The position numbers and the translations under genes were made by a program. From Thiodiazotropha sp040507225 (GTDB taxonomy: Bacteria; Pseudomonadota; Gammaproteobacteria; Chromatiales; Chromatiaceae): 64,000 bases of DNA. Numbering within the stretch: the stretch's first letter is position 1; the number at the start of each line of letters is the position of its first letter. Under the pieces are notes generated by a model that saw only the letters and a list, made by a program, of their open reading frames with translations, had not been told where the DNA came from and ran no database searches. Where the stretch lies: NCBI GenBank assembly GCA_040507225.1, contig JBEVVG010000001.1, positions 806,001 to 870,000 on the forward strand, written 5' to 3'. This document shows, piece by piece, positions 26,414-34,900 of the stretch.

Positions 26414-29400
26414 ATGCGCGCGTTACTGAGAATCATAAAGAACCGCTGGTTCGTCGCTATCCTCGGGCTGATTGCCCTGTCAGTGATCATCTGGCTGATC
26501 GGTCCCCTGTTTGCCTTCGCCGACTACGAACCCCTGGGCTCGGTCACCGCCCGCCTGGTGGCGATCGGCATCATCATTCTGCTGTGGGGCGCCAACCAGT
26601 TCCGCCGCTACTGGCAGGCCCGGAAAAAGAACCAGCAGATGCTGGAGAGCGTGGTCGGGCAGAAAGACCAACCTTCCCGGGGTTCCCAGGAATCCTCTGA
26701 AGAGATTCAGATCCTCGGCCAGCGCCTCGACGAGGCGATCCATATCCTCAAGGAATCCAAAATCGGCGGCAAACAGAACCGCCAATACCTCTACCAGTTG
26801 CCCTGGTACATGTTCATCGGTCCACCCGGCAGCGGCAAAACCACCGCTCTGCTCAACTCCGGACTGCATTTCCCCCTGGCGGACAAACTGGGCAACGATG
26901 CGGTACAGGGAATCGGCGGTACCCGAAACTGCGACTGGTGGTTCACCGATGACGCGGTATTACTGGACACCGCGGGACGCTATACCACTCAGGATAGCTA
27001 CGAGGAGGTGGACCGGGCCGCCTGGATGGGCTTTCTCGACCTGTTGAAAAAACACCGCAAGCGGCGTCCGATCAATGGCGCCCTGGTGGCCATCAGCGTC
27101 GAGGACATTTTACAGCAGACCGATCTCGAACGGATCAATCACGCCAAGGCAATCCGCATGCGGGTCAAGGAGTTGATCGACCACTTCGGCATCCGTTTCC
27201 CGATCTACGTGCTGTTCACCAAGTGTGACTTGCTGGCCGGTTTCAACGAATTCTTCGAAAACCTCGGGCGTGAGGAACGCAGCCAGGTATGGGGCATGAC
27301 CTTCCCCCTCTCCGACAAAAGTTCCCAGGAGAGCGGCATCAGTCATTTTCGCGGCGAATTCCGTGACCTGGAACAACGTATCGATGCCCGTCTCATGGAT
27401 CGACTGGAACAGGAACGGGACGTCAAGCGACGGGTGTTGATCTACTCTTTCCCGCAACAGTTCGGGGCTCTGCGGGATGCCGCCGAGGCGTTCCTCCACG
27501 AGGCGTTCAATGCCAACCGTTTCCAGGAGACCCCCATGGTGCGGGGTGTCTATTTCACCAGCGGCACCCAGGAAGGGACACCCATCGACCGACTGCTCGG
27601 CTCCATGGCTCAGGAGTTCGGTCTCAACCGACAGATTGCGCCCGCCTTTTCCGGCAGTGGCCGCAGCTTCTTCATCAACCGGTTGTTCAAGGACCTGATC
27701 TTTGCCGAATCCCACCTTGCGGGGGTGAATACCCGGGTGGAAAAACGCCGCGCCTGGCTGCAACGCATCGCCTACGCCGGCGCCCTGGGCATCGCAGTGC
27801 TCGCGGGCATCGCCTGGTTCACAAGCTACAGCCGCAACCAGAGCTATATCGACCAGGTTGCGGTACAGGCCGTGTCCGCCAACGACCAGGTCAATGCGGT
27901 CGCACCGGATGATCTGACGCTTAGCGACGTGATACCCGCCCTGGACCGGGTGCGGCAGATTCCTGGCGGCTATGCGGATCGCGACAAGGACATCCCCTGG
28001 CTGATGGGGCTGGGACTGTATCAGGGCGATAAACTGGGCAGCGAGGCGATCAGCGCCTACCACAACACCCTGAAAAACCTGTTTCTGCCACGCATCATCC
28101 TGAGTCTGGAAAATCAGCTCAACCAGCAGGGTAACAACGCCGATTTCCGCTACGAGGCGCTCAAGGTCTACCTCATGTTCGCCGACAGCGAACATTTCGA
28201 TGCTGAGACCGTCAAAGCCTGGCTGCAGCTTCAATGGCAGCTTGACCTGCCCGGAGCGGAGAATGCCCAGGCCCGCCAGGCGCTCACAGATCACATGGAT
28301 GCGCTGTTGACCCAGATGCCGATGCCCCCCACCCTGCCCCTGGATGATGCCCTGATCAGCCGGGTGCGCAACGATTTGCTGCGGGTACCCCTGGCGGACC
28401 GGGTCTACAATCGCATGAAGCGGATCACCCAGGATAGCTCGGTGCGCCCGATGCGTCTCACTCAAGAGATCGGCGCGGATGCCGAGCGGGTGTTCACCCG
28501 TCGTTCCGGCAAATCCCTGGACGAGCCGATACCCGCCCTGTTCACCTACCAGGGTTATCACAAACTGTTTCTCAAAGAGCACCTGGCCATCGCCAACCGC
28601 TTGCTGGATGAGAAGTGGATACTGGGCCCCGAACTGGAAAAGATCGTCGGCGAGACCGACCTCAACCTGCTCAGCCGACAGGTCAAGGATCTGTACTACA
28701 CCGAATATGTGCGAATCTGGGATCAGCTGCTGGCGGATGTCAGGGTGAAACCCTTCAGCGACATGCGTCAGGCGGTGGAGATTCTGAATATCATTTCCGG
28801 CCCGACCTCACCACTGCGTCGCTACCTGACACTGATCAAAGAACAAACCACCCTGGCCAGATTGCCCGGCGGCGCCCAGAAGGCGGCTGAAATCGCCGCC
28901 AAAAGCACGACCGGTATCACCCGGCGGCTTGCATCGATTCTTCAGGTTTCGCCCGATGAGAGTAACGGAGCGGGATCACAGGACTCGATGCTGACGACTC
29001 CGGTCGATCAGCATTTTGCCAGCCTCAACCGTATGATCGATGCACAGGAGGGGGAACAGCCCCCTCTGGAACGGACCCTGGAAATGCTCAACGAGCTGTA
29101 TGTGCATATGAGCAATATCGCCAGTTCCGGCAATCAGTCGAGCCAGGCCTTCGACGTGGCCCGTGATCAGGGCGCCGGCGGTGGCGTGATCAGCCGCCTG
29201 AAACTGGAGGCCAAGCGTCAACCCGGCCCACTCGCAGCGATGCTGACCACTCTGGCGGACGGCAGCTCCAATCTGACCGTATCCGGCGTCCGAAGCCACC
29301 TGAACTCGGTCTGGAGCAGCCAGATCCTGCCTTTCTGTCAGCGCAGCCTCAGCGGCCGTTACCCCTTGGACCGGGATGGTACCCGGGAAGTCACGATCAG

Positions 29401-29998
29401 CGATTTCGGTCGTTTTTTCGGGCCCGGCGGCATGATGGACAACTTCTTCAACAACTATCTGCAGCAGTTCGTCGACACCAGCCGCCGCACTTGGCGCTGG
29501 AATGCGGCCGGCAATCAGGCGCTTGGCATTCCCACCGGTACATTGCGCCAATTCCAGCGTGCCGCGGTCATTCGGGATGCCTTCTTCAGCGGCAACGCTC
29601 TGGAGCCTAAAATCGATTTCGAGATCAAGCCCCTGGGTATGGACACCACCATCACCCAGATCACCCTCCTGCTCAACCAGCAACGGGTACGTTACAACCA
29701 CGGCCCAACCCGCTGGAATCGTCTGGCGTGGCCGGATGATTCCGGCATCAGCGATGCCAAGATTCTGCTCGCGCCTCCGGCTGGCAGCAAACCCTCCGGA
29801 CTCTCGGAAGACGGTCCCTGGGGATTGTTCCGCTTGCTCGATCAGGCCAAGGTCACCCCCACCGATGCTCCGGAAACCCTCCAGGTGGAATTCGATGTGG
29901 GGGGGCGCAAATCCCGCTTCGCCGTGCGTGCCAGCGGCGCGCTCAATCCTTTCAAGCTCAATGAATTGACGGATTTCCAGTGCCCGAACAGACTTTGA
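26414..29998 (+). CDS. tssM: T6SS inner-membrane protein TssM (IcmF)
   Basis: 1194 residues. Two hydrophobic segments lie near the N-terminus (about 15-65), then a cytoplasmic NTPase-like domain with Walker A GPPGSGKTTALLNSG near residue 135 and a DTAGRYTTQD switch. A third membrane helix is at about 452-472, followed by the large periplasmic domain that contacts TssJ. The C-terminal segment has QFQRAAVIRDAFFSG and ends in the VRASGALNPFKL domain. The intact P-loop suggests nucleotide binding. Its end overlaps tagF by 19 bases. Confidence 0.96.
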   Translation: MRALLRIIKNRWFVAILGLIALSVIIWLIGPLFAFADYEPLGSVTARLVAIGIIILLWGANQFRRYWQARKKNQQMLESVVGQKDQPSRGSQESSEEIQILGQRLDEAIHILKESKIGGKQNRQYLYQLPWYMFIGPPGSGKTTALLNSGLHFPLADKLGNDAVQGIGGTRNCDWWFTDDAVLLDTAGRYTTQDSYEEVDRAAWMGFLDLLKKHRKRRPINGALVAISVEDILQQTDLERINHAKAIRMRVKELIDHFGIRFPIYVLFTKCDLLAGFNEFFENLGREERSQVWGMTFPLSDKSSQESGISHFRGEFRDLEQRIDARLMDRLEQERDVKRRVLIYSFPQQFGALRDAAEAFLHEAFNANRFQETPMVRGVYFTSGTQEGTPIDRLLGSMAQEFGLNRQIAPAFSGSGRSFFINRLFKDLIFAESHLAGVNTRVEKRRAWLQRIAYAGALGIAVLAGIAWFTSYSRNQSYIDQVAVQAVSANDQVNAVAPDDLTLSDVIPALDRVRQIPGGYADRDKDIPWLMGLGLYQGDKLGSEAISAYHNTLKNLFLPRIILSLENQLNQQGNNADFRYEALKVYLMFADSEHFDAETVKAWLQLQWQLDLPGAENAQARQALTDHMDALLTQMPMPPTLPLDDALISRVRNDLLRVPLADRVYNRMKRITQDSSVRPMRLTQEIGADAERVFTRRSGKSLDEPIPALFTYQGYHKLFLKEHLAIANRLLDEKWILGPELEKIVGETDLNLLSRQVKDLYYTEYVRIWDQLLADVRVKPFSDMRQAVEILNIISGPTSPLRRYLTLIKEQTTLARLPGGAQKAAEIAAKSTTGITRRLASILQVSPDESNGAGSQDSMLTTPVDQHFASLNRMIDAQEGEQPPLERTLEMLNELYVHMSNIASSGNQSSQAFDVARDQGAGGGVISRLKLEAKRQPGPLAAMLTTLADGSSNLTVSGVRSHLNSVWSSQILPFCQRSLSGRYPLDRDGTREVTISDFGRFFGPGGMMDNFFNNYLQQFVDTSRRTWRWNAAGNQALGIPTGTLRQFQRAAVIRDAFFSGNALEPKIDFEIKPLGMDTTITQITLLLNQQRVRYNHGPTRWNRLAWPDDSGISDAKILLAPPAGSKPSGLSEDGPWGLFRLLDQAKVTPTDAPETLQVEFDVGGRKSRFAVRASGALNPFKLNELTDFQCPNRL

Positions 29999-30765
29999 AT
30001 TCAACGCCTCAGGATGACTTTCCCGGCCTCTATGGCAAGATCCCCTCACTCGGGGATTTTGTCACCCGCCGCCTGCCCAGAGGTTTCATTGCACCCTGGG
30101 AGACCTGGATGCAGGAAGCCATCGCCAACAGCCGTGAAAAGCTGGGCGATATCTGGCTCGAAAACTATCTGACCAGTCCCCTTTGGCGTTTTGCCCTGTC
30201 GCCTGGAATCTGCGGCGAACAGGGCTGGGCCGGCATCCTGATGCCGAGTGTTGATCGTGTGGGTCGTTACTACCCCTTCACCCTGGCCTCACGCCTGCCG
30301 CCCCAATGTAATCTGTTCCTTTTTATGGAAGAGTCTGAGGGTTGGTACGCTCGCATGGAGGACCTGGCGCTCTCCTGTCTCGAAGATGAATTCGATATGG
30401 CCGCACTTGAACAGCAGCTGCAAGCCTTGGGGCCGCCCACCTGTCAAGCGGATGAAACTGAACCAGAGGGAGCGGCATTGAACAACGCCTGGCACGCCCA
30501 TTTGAACGAACAGGGTGCGTTGCGCAGCCTCTATCCCCGCTTCCTCCCCCATCTGATGAAAAAACTGCTGTTTGCGTATAGCCTGTGGTGGACTCAGGGG
30601 TCCGAGCGCATCTCACCGTCCCTGCTGATCTGTCAGGGACTGCCACAGATCAAGGGCTCCTGCGCCCTGATCGATGGCGCCTGGGCGCAACATGGCTGGG
30701 AAGAGATCGAAACCGGAACCTTCCAAATGGGATTAGCCCCGGATGCAGCCCCAGAGACCCCATGA
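29980..30765 (+). CDS. tagF: T6SS-associated regulator TagF (ImpM/SciT)
   Basis: 261 residues starting with GTG inside the tssM end. The ImpM domain is visible: GLYGKIPSLGDFVTRRLPRG, WLENYLTSPLWRFALSPG and GWAGILMPSVDRVGRYYPFT. TagF is a post-translational repressor of T6SS assembly in several systems, acting in the threonine phosphorylation pathway or independently of it. The stop overlaps the pppA start as ATGA, which ties its dose to the phosphatase. Confidence 0.94.
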   Translation: MPEQTLNSTPQDDFPGLYGKIPSLGDFVTRRLPRGFIAPWETWMQEAIANSREKLGDIWLENYLTSPLWRFALSPGICGEQGWAGILMPSVDRVGRYYPFTLASRLPPQCNLFLFMEESEGWYARMEDLALSCLEDEFDMAALEQQLQALGPPTCQADETEPEGAALNNAWHAHLNEQGALRSLYPRFLPHLMKKLLFAYSLWWTQGSERISPSLLICQGLPQIKGSCALIDGAWAQHGWEEIETGTFQMGLAPDAAPETP

Positions 30766-31517
30766 CTCAAAACAGCTTCTACTGGGTCTCCGCGCACCTG
30801 TCGGACAAGGGTAAAGTCCGAGCCATCAATGAGGACTCCTGCCTGGACCGGGCCGATCTGGGTCTCTGGGTGGTCGCCGACGGTATGGGAGGACATGCTG
30901 CAGGTGATTTTGCCTCACAGATGATTGTCCATGATCTGAAATCCACACAGCCGGGCGACTCCATCAGTCAATTCGCCAATGAGGTGTCTCAACGTCTTCA
31001 GGTTGTGAATCAGAAACTTCTTGAAGAGTCGCAGCAAAGAGGTGGGGAAATCATCGGTTCCACCGTTGTGACGCTGCTGGCGCAGGATGGCTATTGCATC
31101 TATCAGTGGGCCGGGGACAGCCGGATCTACCTGTATCGACGGGGTACGCTCAAGCAACTCAGCCGCGACCACAGCCAAGTCGAAGAATTGATCGACCTGG
31201 GGATGTTGAGCGCGGAACAGGCTGAGCAGTCATCGATCGCCAACTATATCACTCGCGCGGTGGGCGCCAGTGAAAACCTGGACCTCGAGGCAGAGATCTT
31301 TGAGCCTCGTGACGGCGACCTCTTCCTACTGTGCAGTGATGGACTGAACAAAGAGGTCAGTGACGATGAAATCGCCCACATACTCGACAGCTACCCGTTT
31401 CAGGAAGCCATCCAGCAACTCATGGACCTGGCCATGGCGCGCGGTGCCCGCGACAATGTCACCCTGATACTGGTCGAGGCCCGATCCACCCATATTGCCG
31501 CAGGCAGTGAGACATGA
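30762..31517 (+). CDS. pppA: PP2C-type Ser/Thr phosphatase PppA
   Basis: 251 residues from the ATG that overlaps the tagF stop. PP2C metal-binding motifs are all present: NEDSCLD, VVADGMGGHAAGDFAS, GDSRIYLYR, LCSDGLNKEVSDDE and GARDNVTLILVE. PppA opposes a Ser/Thr kinase that phosphorylates Fha to activate secretion. No kinase gene lies in this operon; the eukaryote-type kinases at 44951 and 55835 are the only ones in the window. In-frame codons upstream belong to tagF. Confidence 0.93.
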   Translation: MTQNSFYWVSAHLSDKGKVRAINEDSCLDRADLGLWVVADGMGGHAAGDFASQMIVHDLKSTQPGDSISQFANEVSQRLQVVNQKLLEESQQRGGEIIGSTVVTLLAQDGYCIYQWAGDSRIYLYRRGTLKQLSRDHSQVEELIDLGMLSAEQAEQSSIANYITRAVGASENLDLEAEIFEPRDGDLFLLCSDGLNKEVSDDEIAHILDSYPFQEAIQQLMDLAMARGARDNVTLILVEARSTHIAAGSET

Positions 31518-31578
31518 TCTGCTATATTTGTGACAGTGAGCCTCGCTCATGCCCCCCTGAATTTCAAGGATTTCTGTT

Positions 31579-32928
31579 GTGAAAGTGGTCAATCCCCGAA
31601 TCGGTCAATGTTTTAAGATTACCTTGGTAGCAATCTTCGCCCTCACACTGGCTTCCTGTGGAATGTTCGGCCCCAGCAAGACCGATGAATCTGCAGATAC
31701 CATGGTGGATCAAACCCAGGAAACATCCCCACCGCCGCCACCAGATGACCTGTCGCCCGGCAAACGGGTTCGCAAAGCCATGCAACTGCTTCAGAACGGG
31801 GATTATGATCAGGCCCGGGACCAACTCACCTGGGCCTTGCAGGAAAAGCCCAATCTCCAGATCGCATCGCAATTACTGGAACAGTTGGATGCCGATCCCA
31901 TCGAGTACCTGGGCCTGAAAAATTTCTTCTATACCGTACAACCCGGAGACTCCCTCTCACTCATCGCCAAGAAATTCCTCGATGATCCGATGAAGTTCGT
32001 CATTCTTGCGCGCTACAACAAGTTGGATAACCCAAGCCGCCTGGCCCCGGGGCAGCGGATTCGGATACCTGGTGACAGGCCTCCCGAGCCGCAGCGCAAA
32101 TCTAAACCTAAACCTCAAAAGACCCCGTCAACCGCCACACCGCAGGCACCTGAGTCACCCTCTCAGGCACAACCGACGGCTGCAACGGAGGCGCCCGAAG
32201 ACGCACATCCAGAGACAGAAATGCCTGACACTCTGATCGTCGATGAACCCGCGATCGAAGAAGACCTCTCTGAAACCTTTGAATCCATTGCAGTACCCGT
32301 GGAACAGGTGCAGGTCGTCGTGGATGACACACCCAATACGGCCGACACACTCGACACCGCTGAAAAACTGCACAGCGCGGGGGATCTGGCGGGCGCCATT
32401 GCATTGCTTGAGAGCGAAGCCCTGCGCAGTCCCCAGGCCGAAGAAATCAACACCACACTGGCCCAATACTACCGGGAATCCGCTGATCTGATGATCGCCC
32501 GGGAACAACTTGACCCGGCCCGTTCGATCCTCGAAAAACTCATCATTCTGGATGCCTCCGATGAACAGGCCATCAACACCCTGATCCTGGTCGAAGACCG
32601 GATCGAAGCCCGCAAACTGTTCGCGAAAGCGGAAGGGCTGCAGCAAACCGGACAGTTCGAGGCCTCCTATCAGGCCTACTCACAGGGGCTCACCTACGAC
32701 CCGGACAACACACCCGCCAAAGCGGCTCAAACCGCCGTACTGAGCCAACTGACAGACAGTTATCATCGCCAGGCAATGCAACACTTCCGAAAACAGGAAC
32801 TGGATCAAGCCATCGAATACTGGGACAGGATTCTGAAACTCGACCCCAACCATTCACTGGCCCCCGGATACAAGTCCCGCGCCCTGGAAATGAAGCAACA
32901 ACTGCAGAAGATCGAACCGGCCAAATAG
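31579..32928 (+). CDS. Lipoprotein with LysM domain and TPR-like repeats
   Basis: 449 residues starting with GTG 8 bases after AAGGA. A lipobox LASC puts the lipidated cysteine at residue 27. A TPR-like pair (about 55-105) precedes a LysM domain (YTVQPGDSLSLIAKKFLDD to LAPGQRIRIPG, about 115-165). A threonine/proline-rich linker and two or three more TPRs follow (about 250-445). LysM binds peptidoglycan. Proteins of this type recur at the end of Fha/PppA-type T6SS operons, where a role in wall anchoring or envelope sensing is inferred. It is the last gene of the core cluster. Confidence 0.8.
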   Translation: MKVVNPRIGQCFKITLVAIFALTLASCGMFGPSKTDESADTMVDQTQETSPPPPPDDLSPGKRVRKAMQLLQNGDYDQARDQLTWALQEKPNLQIASQLLEQLDADPIEYLGLKNFFYTVQPGDSLSLIAKKFLDDPMKFVILARYNKLDNPSRLAPGQRIRIPGDRPPEPQRKSKPKPQKTPSTATPQAPESPSQAQPTAATEAPEDAHPETEMPDTLIVDEPAIEEDLSETFESIAVPVEQVQVVVDDTPNTADTLDTAEKLHSAGDLAGAIALLESEALRSPQAEEINTTLAQYYRESADLMIAREQLDPARSILEKLIILDASDEQAINTLILVEDRIEARKLFAKAEGLQQTGQFEASYQAYSQGLTYDPDNTPAKAAQTAVLSQLTDSYHRQAMQHFRKQELDQAIEYWDRILKLDPNHSLAPGYKSRALEMKQQLQKIEPAK

Positions 32929-33560
32929 ATACCTTAGAAGTACCGAAATATCTCTGACGGGCCCAGATCACGAAACCCGCCCGGGCCTGGTCTGGTAGGC
33001 CACTCGGTAAATTCGGTAACTCTCAGCCGCCCCCCCAAGGGCAATTCCTTCGGGCGCGGGAAACGCGATTTGGTTATTTCTTATCAACGAAGAACAGCGC
33101 TGAGTGGCGTTTATGTGGGATTAATCCGCTTCCGAATTTTCACCGGTCAGCTGACGTTGCGATCAACCGCGTTTCATTCGCTAATTCCACCGGGTTGCAC
33201 GTGAAAATAATTTCAGCAGAGCCGATCTGATAAGTCTTTACCGACCCGGGTATACACTTCCGCAATGATCCACTGTCCATTCACCCAGTGCCGCTCAGGC
33301 AGCCGCGCCACAGCCTTCGAGAACAGACCCGGAGCCTGAGATCATTACCATTGAATTAAAACAAGAATCTTTACAAGCAGAAATGCCGAATGAGAATGGG
33401 CAACTATGCTTCGAACCGTTTGAGAGGTTAAGTATCGCGGGCTGCGATACATCCTGTTGAGTACGATTTCGTTGGAGATCGACTTTACATGGAAAGAGCG
33501 TCAACTCACCCTGCTCCCTCCGAAGGAAGCAGGGCAAGCCAAGCAAACAGGAATCCTTGA
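32929..33560. other. Intergenic region between the T6SS core and the second hcp
   Basis: 632 bases without a convincing gene. It lies between the end of the core operon (plus) and hcp2 (minus). The half nearer hcp2 is AT-richer. One plus-strand frame at about 33280-33460 reads open through EIITIELKQESLQ and FEPFERL. This vaguely recalls the tail of a VgrG/PAAR extension but is too short to call. The hcp2 hairpin at 33509-33534 is the only clear element. Confidence 0.4.
33509..33534 (-). terminator. Hairpin downstream of hcp2
   Basis: On the minus strand CCCTGCTTCC pairs with GGGAGCAGGG (one G-T wobble) around a 6-base loop, 26 bases after the hcp2 stop. There is no T-run after the stem, so it may act as an mRNA 3'-end stabiliser rather than a strong intrinsic terminator. 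The position parallels the hairpin after hcp copy 1. Confidence 0.5.
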
Positions 33561-34049
33561 TTATTCCTGTTTGTTGTTTTCCAGACTCCAGGTCCGATCG
33601 GTAGCCGCGCCCGGCTTGCCGGTATGATCGATGGGAGTATATTCCCATTTGATCTTACCGTAGGCGAAGGCCACGGTTTCCAGCGGTTTGGTCTCATCTG
33701 CGCTGGTCCCGCCCGGAGTCACTGATGAAACGATGACATCCTCCATGGTGTATTTCATGAAGGTATGCTTATCGCCGGTAGCCAGGCAAAGTTCCACTTC
33801 CACTTTCGGGATATGCTCACCCTTGGCACATTTGATGTTCAGATCCGGAGTTGCATTATCAATGGTCTTGACCGCAACAAAAGGTTCGAAGTTGGCCCGT
33901 CCTCCGGTCCGACCGCCCGTGCCACTCGCACCGGACGTGGGTTGGGATACGCCATGACTGAAACTGACCAGTTCACACCACTTCTGGTGCTTATCGTCGG
34001 TACTTTCTCCATCAGCGCCGTCGATTTTCATGTACATGTCTACTGCCAT
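33561..34049 (-). CDS. hcp: T6SS tube protein Hcp (TssD), copy 2
   Basis: 162 residues from the ATG at 34049, preceded by TTGGAG at a good distance; an in-frame ATG at 34064 is weaker. Same length as copy 1 and differing by about 14 residues by my count, clustered at the C-terminal third (VSSVTPGGTSADE and HTGKPGAATDR). The conserved core is identical. Alternative Hcp subunits can tune tube supply or effector choice. It is transcribed away from vgrG2 and lies just downstream of a tssC-like relic on the same strand, repeating the tssC-hcp order of the core cluster. Confidence 0.95.
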   Translation of the reverse strand: MAVDMYMKIDGADGESTDDKHQKWCELVSFSHGVSQPTSGASGTGGRTGGRANFEPFVAVKTIDNATPDLNIKCAKGEHIPKVEVELCLATGDKHTFMKYTMEDVIVSSVTPGGTSADETKPLETVAFAYGKIKWEYTPIDHTGKPGAATDRTWSLENNKQE

Positions 34050-34087
34050 TGTTAAATGCTCCAATAAATTACAAATTGTTATGCCCG

Positions 34088-34414
34088 TTATCCCACCGTG
34101 ATTCCATCAACGGTGTGGATGTCAGGCTCAGGGGACACAGCCAGTCTTTTCCATGAATTAATTGAACAATGGAAAAATTCTATACCTGTGAGTTACCCGG
34201 GATTCCTTCCACTTAAAGACACGACCAGATCCGCTTCCATCGGAAACATGCGCGCTTTGCCATATTCAGAAGCCGTACCCGGGTTTATTTCTACGTACTT
34301 CTGAATTAATTTTGTGAACCATTCCTCAGTAATGATCCATCCTTTAATAAATTCATTCTTGTGTTGCGAATATCCCTTCAGATTTTCAATAAAAATTTGT
34401 GAACATTCATCCAT
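34088..34414 (-). pseudogene. Decayed 3' remnant of a tssC-like gene upstream of hcp2
   Basis: An open frame of 73 codons contains WFTKLIQKYVEINPGTASEY followed by KARMFP and GRNPG. The intact TssC has WLNKWIQKYVEPSPGTASEE, KARKPL and GNPG in the same order. The frame then hits TAA where TssC has tyrosine. Past that stop the same frame still shows FF, then ten residues, then LAVS, against FF, ten residues, LTVS in TssC, and reaches a second stop at 34088. It therefore looks like the eroded end of a second sheath gene. The N-terminal part of the frame does not align well. Confidence 0.65.
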
Positions 34415-34900
34415 AGTGACACATGGATTTATTAAGCGTTTAAGGGAAACATAGCACTTCGCACAATGCGTAATTTACCGCAATAGCACTGTTATTGACT
34501 GACCAGTCATTGGTGGGCGATGGTCTTCCTAACCGCATTTTGATTCCTTTGAACTGACTACATTTTTAAGCTAACTCAAGCGATATGATCATTCAACTGT
34601 TTTTCTGGCGCTACTTATCCTGCATGAATCTTTCATGACAAGTGTAAAAAATTCTGACACTAAATCGATGAATTGCATGGCGTTTATAGGCATGATAATT
34701 TAATACCCGCCTCAAGGTGGGACTGTCAATGGTATTACTACCTGACTCGGTTCATAACGAGGCGCTATCATCCGCCCCGTAATTGTAGTACCAAGGGACA
34801 ACATGGAAAGTTTTATGGAAGAGACCGAAACACCTCCTGGTGCCCTGCACCCGTCCTGTAAAAAATTCTCGCAATCACACTTCCGCTTGGATGTCATAAG
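34415..34900. promoter_or_regulatory. AT-rich region upstream of vgrG2
   Basis: 486 bases that are clearly AT-richer than the flanking genes and carry no credible gene. They include a palindrome TGACTGACCAGTCA near 34495 and should hold the vgrG2 promoter. I could not single out a reliable -35/-10 pair. Base composition unlike the neighbouring islands suggests older insertion or decay. Confidence 0.35.

Noticed and set aside
33276..33460. Possible VgrG/PAAR tail remnant (IELKQES, FEPFERL)
   Set aside because: Similarity is too vague and short; recorded only as a note in the intergenic entry.
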